Assembly (NCBI RefSeq): GCF_900142175.1
Contig: NZ_FQZX01000002.1
Location: 1,097,317-1,161,316 of the forward strand
Length of the DNA: 64,000 nt
Direction: 5' to 3'
From: Maribacter aquivivus
GTDB taxonomy: Bacteria; Bacteroidota; Bacteroidia; Flavobacteriales; Flavobacteriaceae
Part shown: piece by piece, positions 1-8,661 of the stretch
Layout: each line of letters starts with the position of its first letter
Position numbering within the stretch: position 1 is the first letter of the stretch
Notes under the pieces: generated by a model
Databases searched by the model: none
Seen by the model: the letters and a program-made list of their open reading frames with translations, nothing else
What the model was told of the DNA's origin: nothing
Position numbers and translations under genes: made by a program

Positions 1-1613
1 AAGCTGCGGACAGTCTTGTATCATTAACTACCCATGAAAATGACCGAGTTAAATTCTTTGCCGCTCAAGCATTGGGCAGATTAAAATACGAAGATGCCAT
101 AGCTCCCCTTTTAGCAATGATTGAAGCGAACAACGATCAAGACATCTACTTGAGACATGCTGCGGTATTAGCACTATCAAGAATCGGTAATGCTGAACCT
201 TTGTTAGCACTTGCAAATAGTGAAAATAAAAGTTTACGAATTGCCGCCGTCATGGTACTAAGAAAATTACAAGAACCTAAAATCTCTATTTTTCTTTCTG
301 ATAAAGACGAATATATTGTAACAGAAACTGCACGTGCTATAAACGATGACCTTTCTATCGAAGTGGCTTTACCCGCTTTAGCATCAACTCTTACTAATGA
401 AAAATTTACATCTGAACCTTTGTTGCGTAGAGCAATTAACGCCGCATTACGCGTTGGTGGCGATGAACAATTAGATATGCTTATTAATTTTGCTAAACGT
501 AGAAATGTATCTAGCGATTTACGTGGCGAAGCGCTTGCTGCTTTAGGTACTTGGAACAATCCTTCTCTTTTAGACCGTGTAGATGGTAGATATAGAGGTG
601 AAATCATTAGAGAAAACAGTCAGCTAGAAGAAAAAATCAAAAAAGACATACCGTCTTTTCTTAAAGAACGTCAGCCAGAAATCTTAATCGGTATTTCAAA
701 AACTTTGAGCGCTATTGGTATGCACTCTTACAATAATGAACTGTATTATATATTTAAATCTAATAAATCTCCCGAAGTGAGATCAGCTGTACTTAATGCC
801 TTAGGTCAATTGAACTTTGATGAAATGGAAGCTGCCATGTCTATTGGTATGCAAGATAAAAATGAAGAAGTGCGTACCGCTGCTGTAGGTCTACTAGGTC
901 AATTGAATTTACCAAAAGAGAAATTACCAGTCATTATTGATCCAATTTTTAAGAAAGGTTCTGTTTCTGAGCAACAAAGAGTGCTTAGTGTTTTAGGTGA
1001 TTTACCTGATGAAAAAAGTAATGCTATTTTAGCTAGCTTAATTGATAAAGCTAGTAAAGACCAATTAAAACAAGGTATCTTTTTAGATTTAATAGAGTCA
1101 GTAAAAGCAACTGAAAATACCGCACTAATTGCTAAACTAGATAAACTTAAAAAATCTGGCTACTCCGCTGATTCTTTTCAAGAAACCCTTTATGGTGGTA
1201 AATGGTGGACTGGCAGATCTGTTTTCAACAACAACCCAACAGCACAGTGCGTTCGTTGCCATGCAGTAAATGGCTCAGGTGGTGAAGTAGGACCTGCTTT
1301 AGACAACATCGGTAACATACTAAGCAGAGAACAATTGCTAGAGGCACTGATAGAACCTAGTTTAAGACTGGCACCTGGTTATGGTTCTGTAACTATTACA
1401 TTAAAAGACGGACAAAAAGTTCAAGGTGTTTTAATTGAAGAAAACAATGACCACTTATTATTAAGAACCTCTGAAGCCGAGCCCTTAGAAATTCCATTAA
1501 AAAGAATTGAGAGAAGAGAAAATTCAATGTCTGCTATGCCAGCAATGGGTCGTATGATTTCAAGAAGAGAACTTCGAGATCTTGTGGAATACCTTTCAAC
1601 TTTAAAAGTTTAA
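1..1613 (+). CDS. HEAT-repeat protein with C-terminal c-type haem domain (5' end cut off)
   Basis: The reading frame is already open at base 3, so the true start lies left of the window; the TTG at 72 is inside the gene. The visible 536 residues are mostly alpha-helical HEAT-like repeats of about 30 residues, with recurring A-A-x-x-L-G/R patterns. A single c-type haem site, CVRCH, follows at residues 416-420 counted from base 3. A methionine-rich stretch near the end (SAMPAMGRM) could supply the second haem ligand. The C-terminal layout (C-x-x-C-H, then G-P-x-L, I-E-P-S, D-G, then a Met) matches the putative haem-binding domain TIGR02603. Family members often have an N-terminal beta-propeller sugar dehydrogenase, and I infer such a part beyond the edge. 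The likely location is periplasmic, with electron transfer from a sugar or alcohol oxidation. The exact substrate cannot be told. Confidence 0.85.
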   Translation, partial: AADSLVSLTTHENDRVKFFAAQALGRLKYEDAIAPLLAMIEANNDQDIYLRHAAVLALSRIGNAEPLLALANSENKSLRIAAVMVLRKLQEPKISIFLSDKDEYIVTETARAINDDLSIEVALPALASTLTNEKFTSEPLLRRAINAALRVGGDEQLDMLINFAKRRNVSSDLRGEALAALGTWNNPSLLDRVDGRYRGEIIRENSQLEEKIKKDIPSFLKERQPEILIGISKTLSAIGMHSYNNELYYIFKSNKSPEVRSAVLNALGQLNFDEMEAAMSIGMQDKNEEVRTAAVGLLGQLNLPKEKLPVIIDPIFKKGSVSEQQRVLSVLGDLPDEKSNAILASLIDKASKDQLKQGIFLDLIESVKATENTALIAKLDKLKKSGYSADSFQETLYGGKWWTGRSVFNNNPTAQCVRCHAVNGSGGEVGPALDNIGNILSREQLLEALIEPSLRLAPGYGSVTITLKDGQKVQGVLIEENNDHLLLRTSEAEPLEIPLKRIERRENSMSAMPAMGRMISRRELRDLVEYLSTLKV

Positions 1614-1644
1614 TAAAGTAGTAAATGAACTATAAGGGTTTATA

Positions 1645-1797
1645 TCATAAAGAGGAGAGTTCTGCTTTCCTCTTTTGAAACTCTCGCATCATCTCCTTAA
1701 CAATTTCACCAGCGGGTTTTATTTCATGTATTAAAGCAGATACCTGACCTATTTCTAGCTCACCATTTTCTAAGTCACCAAAGAACATGCCTTTTTT
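1645..1797 (-). pseudogene. 3' remnant of a nitronate-monooxygenase-like gene
   Basis: Read leftward, bases 1797 to 1645 encode about 50 codons ending in TGA that parallel the C-terminus of the intact gene at 3685-4626 (KKGMF..GDLE.GELEIGQVSALIH.IKPAG.I.KEMM.EF). Over the 40 best-aligned codons I count 13 mismatches in 120 bases. About half are silent, and the changed residues are mostly conservative (D/E, I/V). The frame and stop are intact but everything upstream of the KKGMF position is missing. It is in the same orientation as the intact gene, so the pair forms direct repeats flanking the lipoprotein gene at 1869-3695. It has no start codon and is unlikely to be expressed. Confidence 0.85.
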
Positions 1798-1868
1798 ATT
1801 TATGGCATGTTAGTTGAGAATACTACATTACTCCAAATGTATTTTTTACCTGCTTTAAAACCACTCTT

Positions 1869-3695
1869 ATGAAAAAAGGTATTTTATTAGTTTTAGGCTT
1901 TTCGGTTTTATTATTCTCTTTTCTTCAATGTAAGCCCAAACCAGATTTAATAGTAAAAACCCATCAAGAAGATCCATTTAAAGATACCATGACTTCAAGT
2001 CAATATTTTAAGATTGATGCTAAAAACGATACTATAATTTCAGGCGAGAATGGAACCACAATCGTATTTCAAAAAGGTAGTTTTTTAGATTCAGATAATA
2101 ATATAGTCACTGATGATATTGAAATAGAATTAACCGAAGCGCTTACCATAGATGAGATGATTTTAAGCAACCTCACTACTATATCAGATGGAAAGCTTTT
2201 AGAGACCGACGGAATGATTTACTTTAATGCAACCGCTAAAGGCAGACAACTATTTGTGAATCCTGAAAAGCCTGTATATTTAGAAATCCCTACTACCAAT
2301 CGAAAATCAGGAATGTCTGTTTACAAAGGTTTGCGAGATAAAAATGGAAATATGAATTGGGTAAATCCGATTCCGATAGAGAATTATCTTATCGCCTTAG
2401 ATTTATTTACGTTAGACTTTTTACCTGATGGATTTGTTGAAACGTTAGAAAAAGAAATGCCTTTTCACAATCATGAGAAAGTAAATGAAAAATTCGTTGA
2501 TAGTTTATATTATAGCCTATACTTTAAAACTGGAAATGAAATTATAGAAGAAACTGTACCAGATACAAATGTTAGCGAATCCTATTATGATAAAGTAAAT
2601 GAAACAGAATTAGATTCAACACACTACTCAGAATTTGACAATTCAGTTAACTATGGAGTTGATCCAGCTGCAATTAAAGCAATAAAAAATAATCAGTTTC
2701 AAAATACATTAATTGCCACAAAACAATTTGAAGAAAGGCTTAAAGTCATGTTTAAAATTTGCCGAAGTGATATCATCGATATTTATGCACAAAATCTTGA
2801 CAAGAATTTATGGGAAATAGACAGTATTGCAGCTAGTTTATTAGACGATAATGTTTATCAAGAAGATTTTGAAAAATTTGCATCTCAAAAATGGACTAAA
2901 ATAAAAGTTCCTAATAAAAACTTACTACTCTTAAAAAGTTATTATGAAAATAGATTGCAATTAGTTAAAAATGAATTGACAAAGCAACGTAACAAAGCCG
3001 TTAAAGCTAATAATGAGCAAACGAAAAAGGCTAAAGAACTGGTTAATAATTATAAAAAATTATTGAATAAAAGAGAAGCCTATCGAATGACTGGTTATGG
3101 TTTTGAACTGACTGATACTGGCTGGATTAATATTGACAAAGGTACAATACTCAAAAATTGGGAATATTCGCCTTTAGATTTTTTAGTTACAAATGAAAAT
3201 ACCTTTGACAGGGCATATGGTTATGTTTTGTATACCTCAATAAAAAGTCTTTATCGTTTAAAAACAAATGACTCCAAAACGTTTTATGTTGGTAATGAAA
3301 CACATAGAGAAATGATAATGCCTAAAGATGAGAAAGCAATTGGTATACTTCTCGCATATAAAAATAATCAAACCTTTTTAGATGTAATTAATTTTCAAAC
3401 AAATACTGACAGTCTATTAAAATTTGATCTTCAAGAATATCCTGAAAGAGAAATTAAAAAGACATTAGCTCATTTTGAAACTTCAAAACAAGAAAACTCT
3501 ATACTAGAAGACTTAAAATATTTAGATGAGATTTATCTTGAAGAAATAAGACAAGATAAATTATTACGTGAAAATTATGTAATGGGTCAATTACGGTCAG
3601 TTTCAAGTGCAATTGATACATCATACATGGAATTTGATCAAAAATATGGAATTGATATGTTGATTGAAAGGTGCTTAAATAATGTCAAAAATTAG
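1869..3695 (+). CDS. Unrecognised lipoprotein with beta-rich N-terminal domain and coiled coil
   Basis: The 608-residue product starts with a lipoprotein signal peptide: a short basic start, a hydrophobic run and a lipobox ending at Cys21 (SFLQC). Residues about 45-170 (the KNDTIISGENGTTIVFQ region) look like a beta-sandwich of a kind common in Bacteroidota surface lipoproteins, loosely ZU5-like; that label is a guess. Residues about 355-410 are rich in Lys, Glu and Asn and predict a coiled coil (NELTKQRNKAVKANNEQ...). No catalytic motif is visible. The gene sits alone between two copies of an NMO 3' end. Its stop overlaps the stop of the opposite-strand gene by 11 bases. It probably faces the periplasm or cell surface. 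The function is unknown. Confidence 0.8.
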   Translation: MKKGILLVLGFSVLLFSFLQCKPKPDLIVKTHQEDPFKDTMTSSQYFKIDAKNDTIISGENGTTIVFQKGSFLDSDNNIVTDDIEIELTEALTIDEMILSNLTTISDGKLLETDGMIYFNATAKGRQLFVNPEKPVYLEIPTTNRKSGMSVYKGLRDKNGNMNWVNPIPIENYLIALDLFTLDFLPDGFVETLEKEMPFHNHEKVNEKFVDSLYYSLYFKTGNEIIEETVPDTNVSESYYDKVNETELDSTHYSEFDNSVNYGVDPAAIKAIKNNQFQNTLIATKQFEERLKVMFKICRSDIIDIYAQNLDKNLWEIDSIAASLLDDNVYQEDFEKFASQKWTKIKVPNKNLLLLKSYYENRLQLVKNELTKQRNKAVKANNEQTKKAKELVNNYKKLLNKREAYRMTGYGFELTDTGWINIDKGTILKNWEYSPLDFLVTNENTFDRAYGYVLYTSIKSLYRLKTNDSKTFYVGNETHREMIMPKDEKAIGILLAYKNNQTFLDVINFQTNTDSLLKFDLQEYPEREIKKTLAHFETSKQENSILEDLKYLDEIYLEEIRQDKLLRENYVMGQLRSVSSAIDTSYMEFDQKYGIDMLIERCLNNVKN

Positions 3696-4626
3696 AAACT
3701 TGATTTTTAGCCTTATCAAACTCACTCATCATCTCCTTAATAATATCACCAGCCGGTTTTATGTCGTGTATTAAAGCAGATACCTGACCTATTTCTAGCT
3801 CGCCATCTTCTAAATCGCCTAAAAACATGCCTTTTTTGGCACGACCTCTGCCTAAAAGTGTTTTCAATTCTTCAGTAGTTGCTCCTTCAGCGTATGCTTT
3901 TTTTACCTCGTTATAAAACTTGTTTTTTACTAAACGAACGGGTGCCAATTCTTTTAATGTCAAATGTGTATCTCCTTCATTGGCATTAACGACAACTTCT
4001 TTAAATTTAATGTGATTTGATGCTTCTTCACTGGCTACAAATCGGCTACCAACTTGCACTCCGTCAGCACCTAAAACCATGGCAGCCAACATTGCTTTGC
4101 CAGTTGCTATTCCACCAGCCGCAATTAAGGGAATAGTTATTTTTTCTTTTACTGCAGGGATCAACACCAAAGTTGTTGTTTCATCACGACCGTTATGTCC
4201 GCCTGCTTCAAAACCTTCTGCTACAATAGCATCTACTCCGGCATCCTGAGCTTTCAATGCAAACTTCAAGCTACTTACTACATGTACAACAGTAATTCCT
4301 TTTTCTTTAAGGAAGGATGTCCATGTTTTTGGATTTCCTGCAGATGTAAATACAATTTTTACATCCTCCTCAATTATAATATCCATCAACTTATCAATAT
4401 CAGGATACAACATAGGCACATTAACTGCAAAAGGTTTCGAAGTCGCCTTCTTACATTTCTGAATATGCTCTCTTAAAACATCAGGATACATACTTCCGGA
4501 ACCAATAACACCCAAACCTCCACTGTTAGAAACAGCACTTGCTAATCGCCATCCGCTAGTCCAAATCATTCCTCCTTGAATAATAGGGAATTCTATCTTA
4601 AAAAGTTCGGTAATTCTATTTTGCAT
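3685..4626 (-). CDS. Nitronate monooxygenase / FabK-like FMN enzyme
   Basis: This 313-residue TIM-barrel flavoprotein belongs to the nitronate monooxygenase (2-nitropropane dioxygenase) family. Visible signatures are PIIQGGM (residues 14-20), EAGGHNG with the probable active-site His144 (140-146), the phosphate-binding AAGGIATG (169-176) and GADGVQVGSRF (186-196). The length is normal for the family. The enoyl-ACP reductase FabK shares the same fold and most motifs, so the reaction could instead be the last step of fatty-acid elongation; I cannot separate the two. The start ATG at 4626 gives the expected N-terminus. The gene stands alone, convergent with the lipoprotein gene by an 11-base overlap. 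A 3' stub of a close relative lies at 1645-1797. Confidence 0.85.
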   Translation of the reverse strand: MQNRITELFKIEFPIIQGGMIWTSGWRLASAVSNSGGLGVIGSGSMYPDVLREHIQKCKKATSKPFAVNVPMLYPDIDKLMDIIIEEDVKIVFTSAGNPKTWTSFLKEKGITVVHVVSSLKFALKAQDAGVDAIVAEGFEAGGHNGRDETTTLVLIPAVKEKITIPLIAAGGIATGKAMLAAMVLGADGVQVGSRFVASEEASNHIKFKEVVVNANEGDTHLTLKELAPVRLVKNKFYNEVKKAYAEGATTEELKTLLGRGRAKKGMFLGDLEDGELEIGQVSALIHDIKPAGDIIKEMMSEFDKAKNQVSNF

Positions 4627-4660
4627 GAACGAAGTAATTTACCTCCAAGTAATTACCCAA

Positions 4661-4734
4661 GGCTTTGTGTTATAAATTTTATTTAGAATTCGACGTAAGC
4701 ATGGAAACACCTATATCTCGATGATTGAGTAAAA
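4661..4734. repeat. Dispersed intergenic element, copy A
   Basis: These 74 bases align without a gap to 25739-25812. I count 54 identical positions, with the best blocks being TATAAATTT, GACG-AAGC, ATCTCG and AGTAAAA. It lies between the start of the NMO-like gene and the end of mnmA and contains no open frame of note. A CCT...AGG pairing just before it is seen in both copies. It could be a decayed miniature element or a structured RNA region. Confidence 0.6.
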
Positions 4735-4775
4735 AATTACATTTTAAAGATACCATTATGCGCTTTAAAATGTAA
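4730..4775 (-). terminator. Terminator of mnmA
   Basis: A perfect 13-base inverted repeat (TTACATTTTAAAG at 4737-4749, complement at 4763-4775) lies just after the mnmA stop. In the leftward direction it is followed by a run of six to seven T. The stem is AT-rich, so termination strength is uncertain. Confidence 0.6.
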
Positions 4776-4783
4776 CACTCCAG

Positions 4784-5974
4784 TTAAGAAATTACACCCG
4801 ACCCTATAAGATCATCTTCAATATACCATGCTACAAATTGACCTTCGGTAATTGCAGATTGCATTTCTTTAAAATCAACATACATACCACCTTCTACTCT
4901 ATATATAGTAGCCTCTTGTAGTTCTTGACGGTACCTAATACGTGCTTTTACTTCTAATTTTTCATCAATTTGCAAAGCTAAATCTGTACGCACCCAATGT
5001 ATTTCTTCATCTTTTACAAACAACGTTCTCCTATACAAACCAGGGTGTGCCTTACCTTGACCGGTGTAAATAACATTTTCGTTAACATCTGTATCTATGA
5101 CAAATAAAGGCTCTTTTGTACCACCTACATGCAATCCTTTACGTTGACCTTTTGTAAAGTAATGCGCACCTTGGTGCTCACCAACAATTTTACCATCAGT
5201 TAAATGATATACCGGTTTCTCTGCATAAAATTCTAACTCAGCGTTCTTATCCGCAAAAGACGGTATGGCTCTTTCATAACTATCAAATGCTGCTGGAACC
5301 TCAACAATTTTTCCCGTTTTAGGTTTAAGCTGTTGTTGTAAAAACTCTGGCAATCTAACCTTACCTATAAAACAAAGACCTTGTGAGTCTTTTTTATCTG
5401 CCGTAATCAAATCCATTTTTTTTGCAATTTCCCTCACTTCAGGCTTGGTCAACTCCCCTATCGGAAATAATGTCTTTGATAATTGCTCTTGCGATAATTG
5501 ACATAAGAAATAAGATTGGTCTTTATTACCATCTTTTCCTGCCAATAATTGGTACGTCTCAGAACCATCAGAATTATGAATTGTTCCTTTTCTACAATAA
5601 TGCCCCGTGGCAACATAATCTGCACCTAACTGCATTGCAATTTTCATGAAGACATCAAACTTTATCTCTCTATTACAAAGCACATCTGGGTTTGGGGTAC
5701 GCCCCATTTCATATTCCTTGAACATATAATCTACTATACGCTCTTTATATTCAGTACTTAAATCTACTGTTTGAAATGGAATACCCAATTTCTCAGCGAC
5801 AATAAGTGCATCATTACTATCCTCTAACCACGGACATTCTTCTGAGATCGTTACAGAATCATCATGCCAATTTTTCATGAACAAGCCAATTACATCATAC
5901 CCTTGCTCTTTTAGCAAGTATGCTGCTACGCTTGAATCTACTCCTCCAGAAAGTCCTATTACTACTTTTTCCAT
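4784..5974 (-). CDS. mnmA: tRNA-specific 2-thiouridylase MnmA
   Basis: MnmA adds sulfur to uridine 34 of tRNA(Lys), tRNA(Glu) and tRNA(Gln) in the cytoplasm, using ATP to activate the base. The 396-residue product shows the PP-loop SGGVDSS at residues 9-15. The nucleophile is in NPDVLC (Cys100) and the second catalytic cysteine is in GLCFIG (Cys201). The length is slightly above the usual 360-380. The start ATG at 5974 places the PP-loop at the expected distance from the N-terminus. Transcription probably starts from the TAATTTTG box at 5994-6001, and a hairpin after the stop closes the unit. It is a single-gene unit. Confidence 0.97.
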   Translation of the reverse strand: MEKVVIGLSGGVDSSVAAYLLKEQGYDVIGLFMKNWHDDSVTISEECPWLEDSNDALIVAEKLGIPFQTVDLSTEYKERIVDYMFKEYEMGRTPNPDVLCNREIKFDVFMKIAMQLGADYVATGHYCRKGTIHNSDGSETYQLLAGKDGNKDQSYFLCQLSQEQLSKTLFPIGELTKPEVREIAKKMDLITADKKDSQGLCFIGKVRLPEFLQQQLKPKTGKIVEVPAAFDSYERAIPSFADKNAELEFYAEKPVYHLTDGKIVGEHQGAHYFTKGQRKGLHVGGTKEPLFVIDTDVNENVIYTGQGKAHPGLYRRTLFVKDEEIHWVRTDLALQIDEKLEVKARIRYRQELQEATIYRVEGGMYVDFKEMQSAITEGQFVAWYIEDDLIGSGVIS

Positions 5975-6304
5975 ATCATCTTCTTGGTCGCAACAAAATT
6001 ACAAAATTTCAATTCAGGAATACATTTTTTTGAACAAGCTTGAAAACTCGTATAACTAGAAATTTATAAGATTTTAGGTATTTCTCAATGTAACATTAAC
6101 AAACCATATGTTAAACTTTTCTAAATATTCATTAAACATTTTTTTCTAGAATTTGAAGTGAAACTACCATGATATATGTATTTATAAGCTATTTTTTAGA
6201 ACATAAAACAATTAACCTATCAATTTTTTAACATATTGATAATTTTTTCATCTAATATTTTGTTTAGCTTTACTTTAAAATAGTTCAACAATAAAAATTA
6301 GCAA
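5975..6304. other. Divergent intergenic region mnmA / FAS1 lipoprotein
   Basis: These 330 very AT-rich bases separate two divergent genes. Besides the mnmA -7 box they hold two similar TTAAAC-A/T-TTT blocks near 6111 and 6132. A TAGCTTTA sequence around 6265 could be a weak -7 box for the FAS1 gene. No open frame or strong hairpin was seen. Confidence 0.5.
5994..6001 (-). promoter_or_regulatory. Probable mnmA -7 box
   Basis: TAATTTTG on the minus strand fits the Bacteroidota TAnnTTTG -7 consensus and lies 19 bases before the mnmA start. No clear -33 TTG at standard spacing was found. Confidence 0.45.
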
Positions 6305-8176
6305 ATGAAAAATCTAAGTAAAATTTTAAAATCGACAGCAATGGTTATGCTGTTAGTTTTTGCTGCTTCTTGCAGCGATGATGACAATGATGATCCAGTA
6401 ATTATCGTTGAAGAAGATAATATAGTAGAGGCTACACAAAAAACCAGTTCTTTAAGCTCTCTAGTATCAGCATTAGCAAAAGCCGATGAAAGTGCAAATA
6501 ATGATTTAATTACAGCCTTAAGCAGCGAAGGTCCATTTACGGTTCTAGCACCTACTAATGATGCTTTTTCAAGCCTATTAGCTCGATTGGATGGATTTGA
6601 CACATTAGATGATTTTAACAATGAGCAATTACAAGACTTATTGGCAACCATTTTAAAATATCATGTAGTATCTGGAGCAGCAGTAGGTTCTGGAGATTTA
6701 ACAGAAGGTCAAATTATAACTACATTACAAGGAGAAACACTTGTAGTTAATAAAGCTAGCGGGGTTACGTTTACAGATGCCGCAGGCGAAATGGCTACGG
6801 TTACCACAGCCGATGTAGAAACAGAAAACGGTATAGTACATTTAATTGATAAAGTATTGATTCCCCAAGAAGCTTTAGATGCATTAAGTGGTGTCTTATT
6901 GACTTCTATTACCGATTTGGCTATTTCTGTACCAAGTCTAAGTATATTAGTTGATGCATTAATTGCTGCGGATGGTGATTTGCCAACTGTTTTGGCAAGT
7001 GATGGTCCTTTCACCGTATTTGCTCCTACAAACGATGCGTTTGCAGCTTTTTTAGAAGCAAACGATTTTGCTGCTCTTAGTGATATTCCAACAGAGGTAC
7101 TTACTCAGGTTTTATTAAACCACGTTGTAGCAGGTACCAATTTATCATCTGATTTGGCTACCGGTTATGTTTCCTCTCTTTCAACAGCAGGTCCTAACGA
7201 TGCAAATCTTAGTATGTTTATAAATATAGAAGATGGTGTTGTTATTAATGGTGTTTCTACGGTTACCGCTGCTGACAACAAAGCAATTAATGGTGTGGTT
7301 CATATAGTTGACGCAGTTATAGGCTTACCTAACATTGTTGACCATGCAGTAGCAAATCCTAATTTAACATCTTTGGTAGGTGCACTTACGGCAGATGGCA
7401 ATACAACTTTTACAACGTTACTTTCTAATTCAGAAACTGACTTTACAGTATTTGCTCCTTTAAATTCTGCTTTTGACGATTTTACAAATCCTTCAGATAA
7501 TGATATCAATACTATTTTAGCAAACCACGTAATTTCAGGCGCAGCAGCAAATGCAGCAAGTCTTTCTAATACATATTTTAACACTGCCGCCACTAATGTA
7601 GATGGTGATAATTTAAGTATTTATGTGAATGTTGATGATGGTGTAAAATTAAACGGAACAAGCTCAGTTGCTGCAGCTGATATCGTTGCCACCAACGGAA
7701 TTATACATGCGGTAGATATGGTAATTGATTTACCAAGTGTAGTAACATTCGCAACAGCTGACCCTAACTTTAGTTCACTTGTAGGCGCATTAACTGCTGA
7801 AGGCCAACCAGATTATGTTAGTATTTTAAGTACCGCTACTGGTACAGATCCTGCACCTTTTACAGTATTCGCACCTACTAACGGAGCTTTTGCAAACTTA
7901 GCAGCAGTACCAAGCGGAGACGTACTAACTGCTGTATTAAATCATCATGTTATTGCCGGCGCAAATATTGTTTCTGGTGATTTAAGTAGCGGATTGGTTT
8001 CTCCTGCGACTTTAGAAGGTGACACCTTAACTTTCACTATCGATGGTGACGGTAATGTTACAATTACTGATGGTTCTGGTAATGCAGAAATCGGCATTAT
8101 TGCGGTTGATGTTCAAGCTAACAATGGTGTTATACATGCTATAGACACCGTTATGATACCAGACACAACAAACTAA
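6305..8176 (+). CDS. Lipoprotein with four FAS1 (fasciclin) domains
   Basis: The 623-residue protein begins with a lipoprotein signal peptide whose lipobox Cys23 is followed by an acidic SDDDNDD stretch, as is common for surface-exposed Bacteroidota lipoproteins. Four FAS1 domains follow at about residues 41-190, 200-340, 345-476 and 480-620. Each has the FTVFAPTNDAF-type H1 box (FTVLAPTNDAF, FTVFAPTNDAF, FTVFAPLNSAF, FTVFAPTNGAF) and a closing NG-x-x-H-x-x-D-x-V-x-x-P box. FAS1 domains act in adhesion and matrix binding, and that role is inferred here. The DNA of the four units is well diverged, so the duplication is old. A strong terminator follows, so it is probably monocistronic. Confidence 0.93.
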   Translation: MKNLSKILKSTAMVMLLVFAASCSDDDNDDPVIIVEEDNIVEATQKTSSLSSLVSALAKADESANNDLITALSSEGPFTVLAPTNDAFSSLLARLDGFDTLDDFNNEQLQDLLATILKYHVVSGAAVGSGDLTEGQIITTLQGETLVVNKASGVTFTDAAGEMATVTTADVETENGIVHLIDKVLIPQEALDALSGVLLTSITDLAISVPSLSILVDALIAADGDLPTVLASDGPFTVFAPTNDAFAAFLEANDFAALSDIPTEVLTQVLLNHVVAGTNLSSDLATGYVSSLSTAGPNDANLSMFINIEDGVVINGVSTVTAADNKAINGVVHIVDAVIGLPNIVDHAVANPNLTSLVGALTADGNTTFTTLLSNSETDFTVFAPLNSAFDDFTNPSDNDINTILANHVISGAAANAASLSNTYFNTAATNVDGDNLSIYVNVDDGVKLNGTSSVAAADIVATNGIIHAVDMVIDLPSVVTFATADPNFSSLVGALTAEGQPDYVSILSTATGTDPAPFTVFAPTNGAFANLAAVPSGDVLTAVLNHHVIAGANIVSGDLSSGLVSPATLEGDTLTFTIDGDGNVTITDGSGNAEIGIIAVDVQANNGVIHAIDTVMIPDTTN

Positions 8177-8198
8177 TTTATACCTTTTTTCAAAATTT

Positions 8199-8228
8199 AA
8201 AGAGCCACAATATGTGGCTCTTTTTTTA
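8199..8228 (+). terminator. Terminator of the FAS1 lipoprotein gene
   Basis: An 11-base stem, AAAGAGCCACA at 8199-8209 with its complement at 8213-8223 and a 3-base loop, is followed by a T run. It starts 22 bases after the stop. Confidence 0.9.
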
Positions 8229-8608
8229 TATAAAGTTTTAAGAATACTTAGTTAATTTTCAGAGCCACCCGTTCAATTATAACCTTTAGTATACGATAAG
8301 CCCATACTATTCAGTATTATTCATATTAAAAGTAGATAGGTATATAATCTTTTATCAAGTTAATAAAGCTGTAAACCATATTGGACACTATTTGATTTTA
8401 TGATGTGATGCATCTATACATTCTAACCTAATATTTTTACAAAAGATATAATTCCAAGAGAGTATTCTATATAAAAAAAACTTAAACAACATCATACACT
8501 CTTTTAACATACAATATGCCACCCTTTACAACTAACTTTTTATATAACCTTAAATTAATTACATCTTTGACATCCCAAATCTTACCAAACCAAGCCTTAA
8601 CCAATGGC
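8229..8608. other. Intergenic stretch without a recognised gene
   Basis: About 380 AT-rich bases lie between two terminators. No open frame, tRNA-like fold or clear repeat was seen. A GAGCCAC at 8262 echoes the FAS1 terminator stem but has no partner. Confidence 0.5.
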
Positions 8609-8643
8609 AAAAGCCCTTTCAAAATTGAAAGGGCTTTTTATTT
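8609..8643. terminator. Bidirectional terminator beyond yidC
   Basis: A perfect 14-base inverted repeat, AAAAGCCCTTTCAA at 8609-8622 and its complement at 8625-8638, lies 23 bases after the yidC stop. T-rich tails exist on both strands, longer rightward. Confidence 0.85.
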
Positions 8644-8661
8644 TAATAACAATAAAGTTTT

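Noticed and set aside
72..74. TTG at 72 as the start of the HEAT/haem protein
   Set aside because: The frame continues upstream to the first bases with typical HEAT-repeat residues, so the gene is cut by the window edge.
6298..7593. Minus-strand open frames inside the FAS1 gene
   Set aside because: They mirror the strong codon bias of the FAS1 gene on the other strand and have no family features.
6305..8176. Tandem DNA repeat in the FAS1 gene
   Set aside because: The repetition is at the protein-domain level; the DNA copies are too diverged to count as a DNA repeat.
8229..8608. Possible RNA gene between the FAS1 and yidC terminators
   Set aside because: No tRNA fold, stable stem or promoter-terminator pair could be identified beyond the two flanking terminators.
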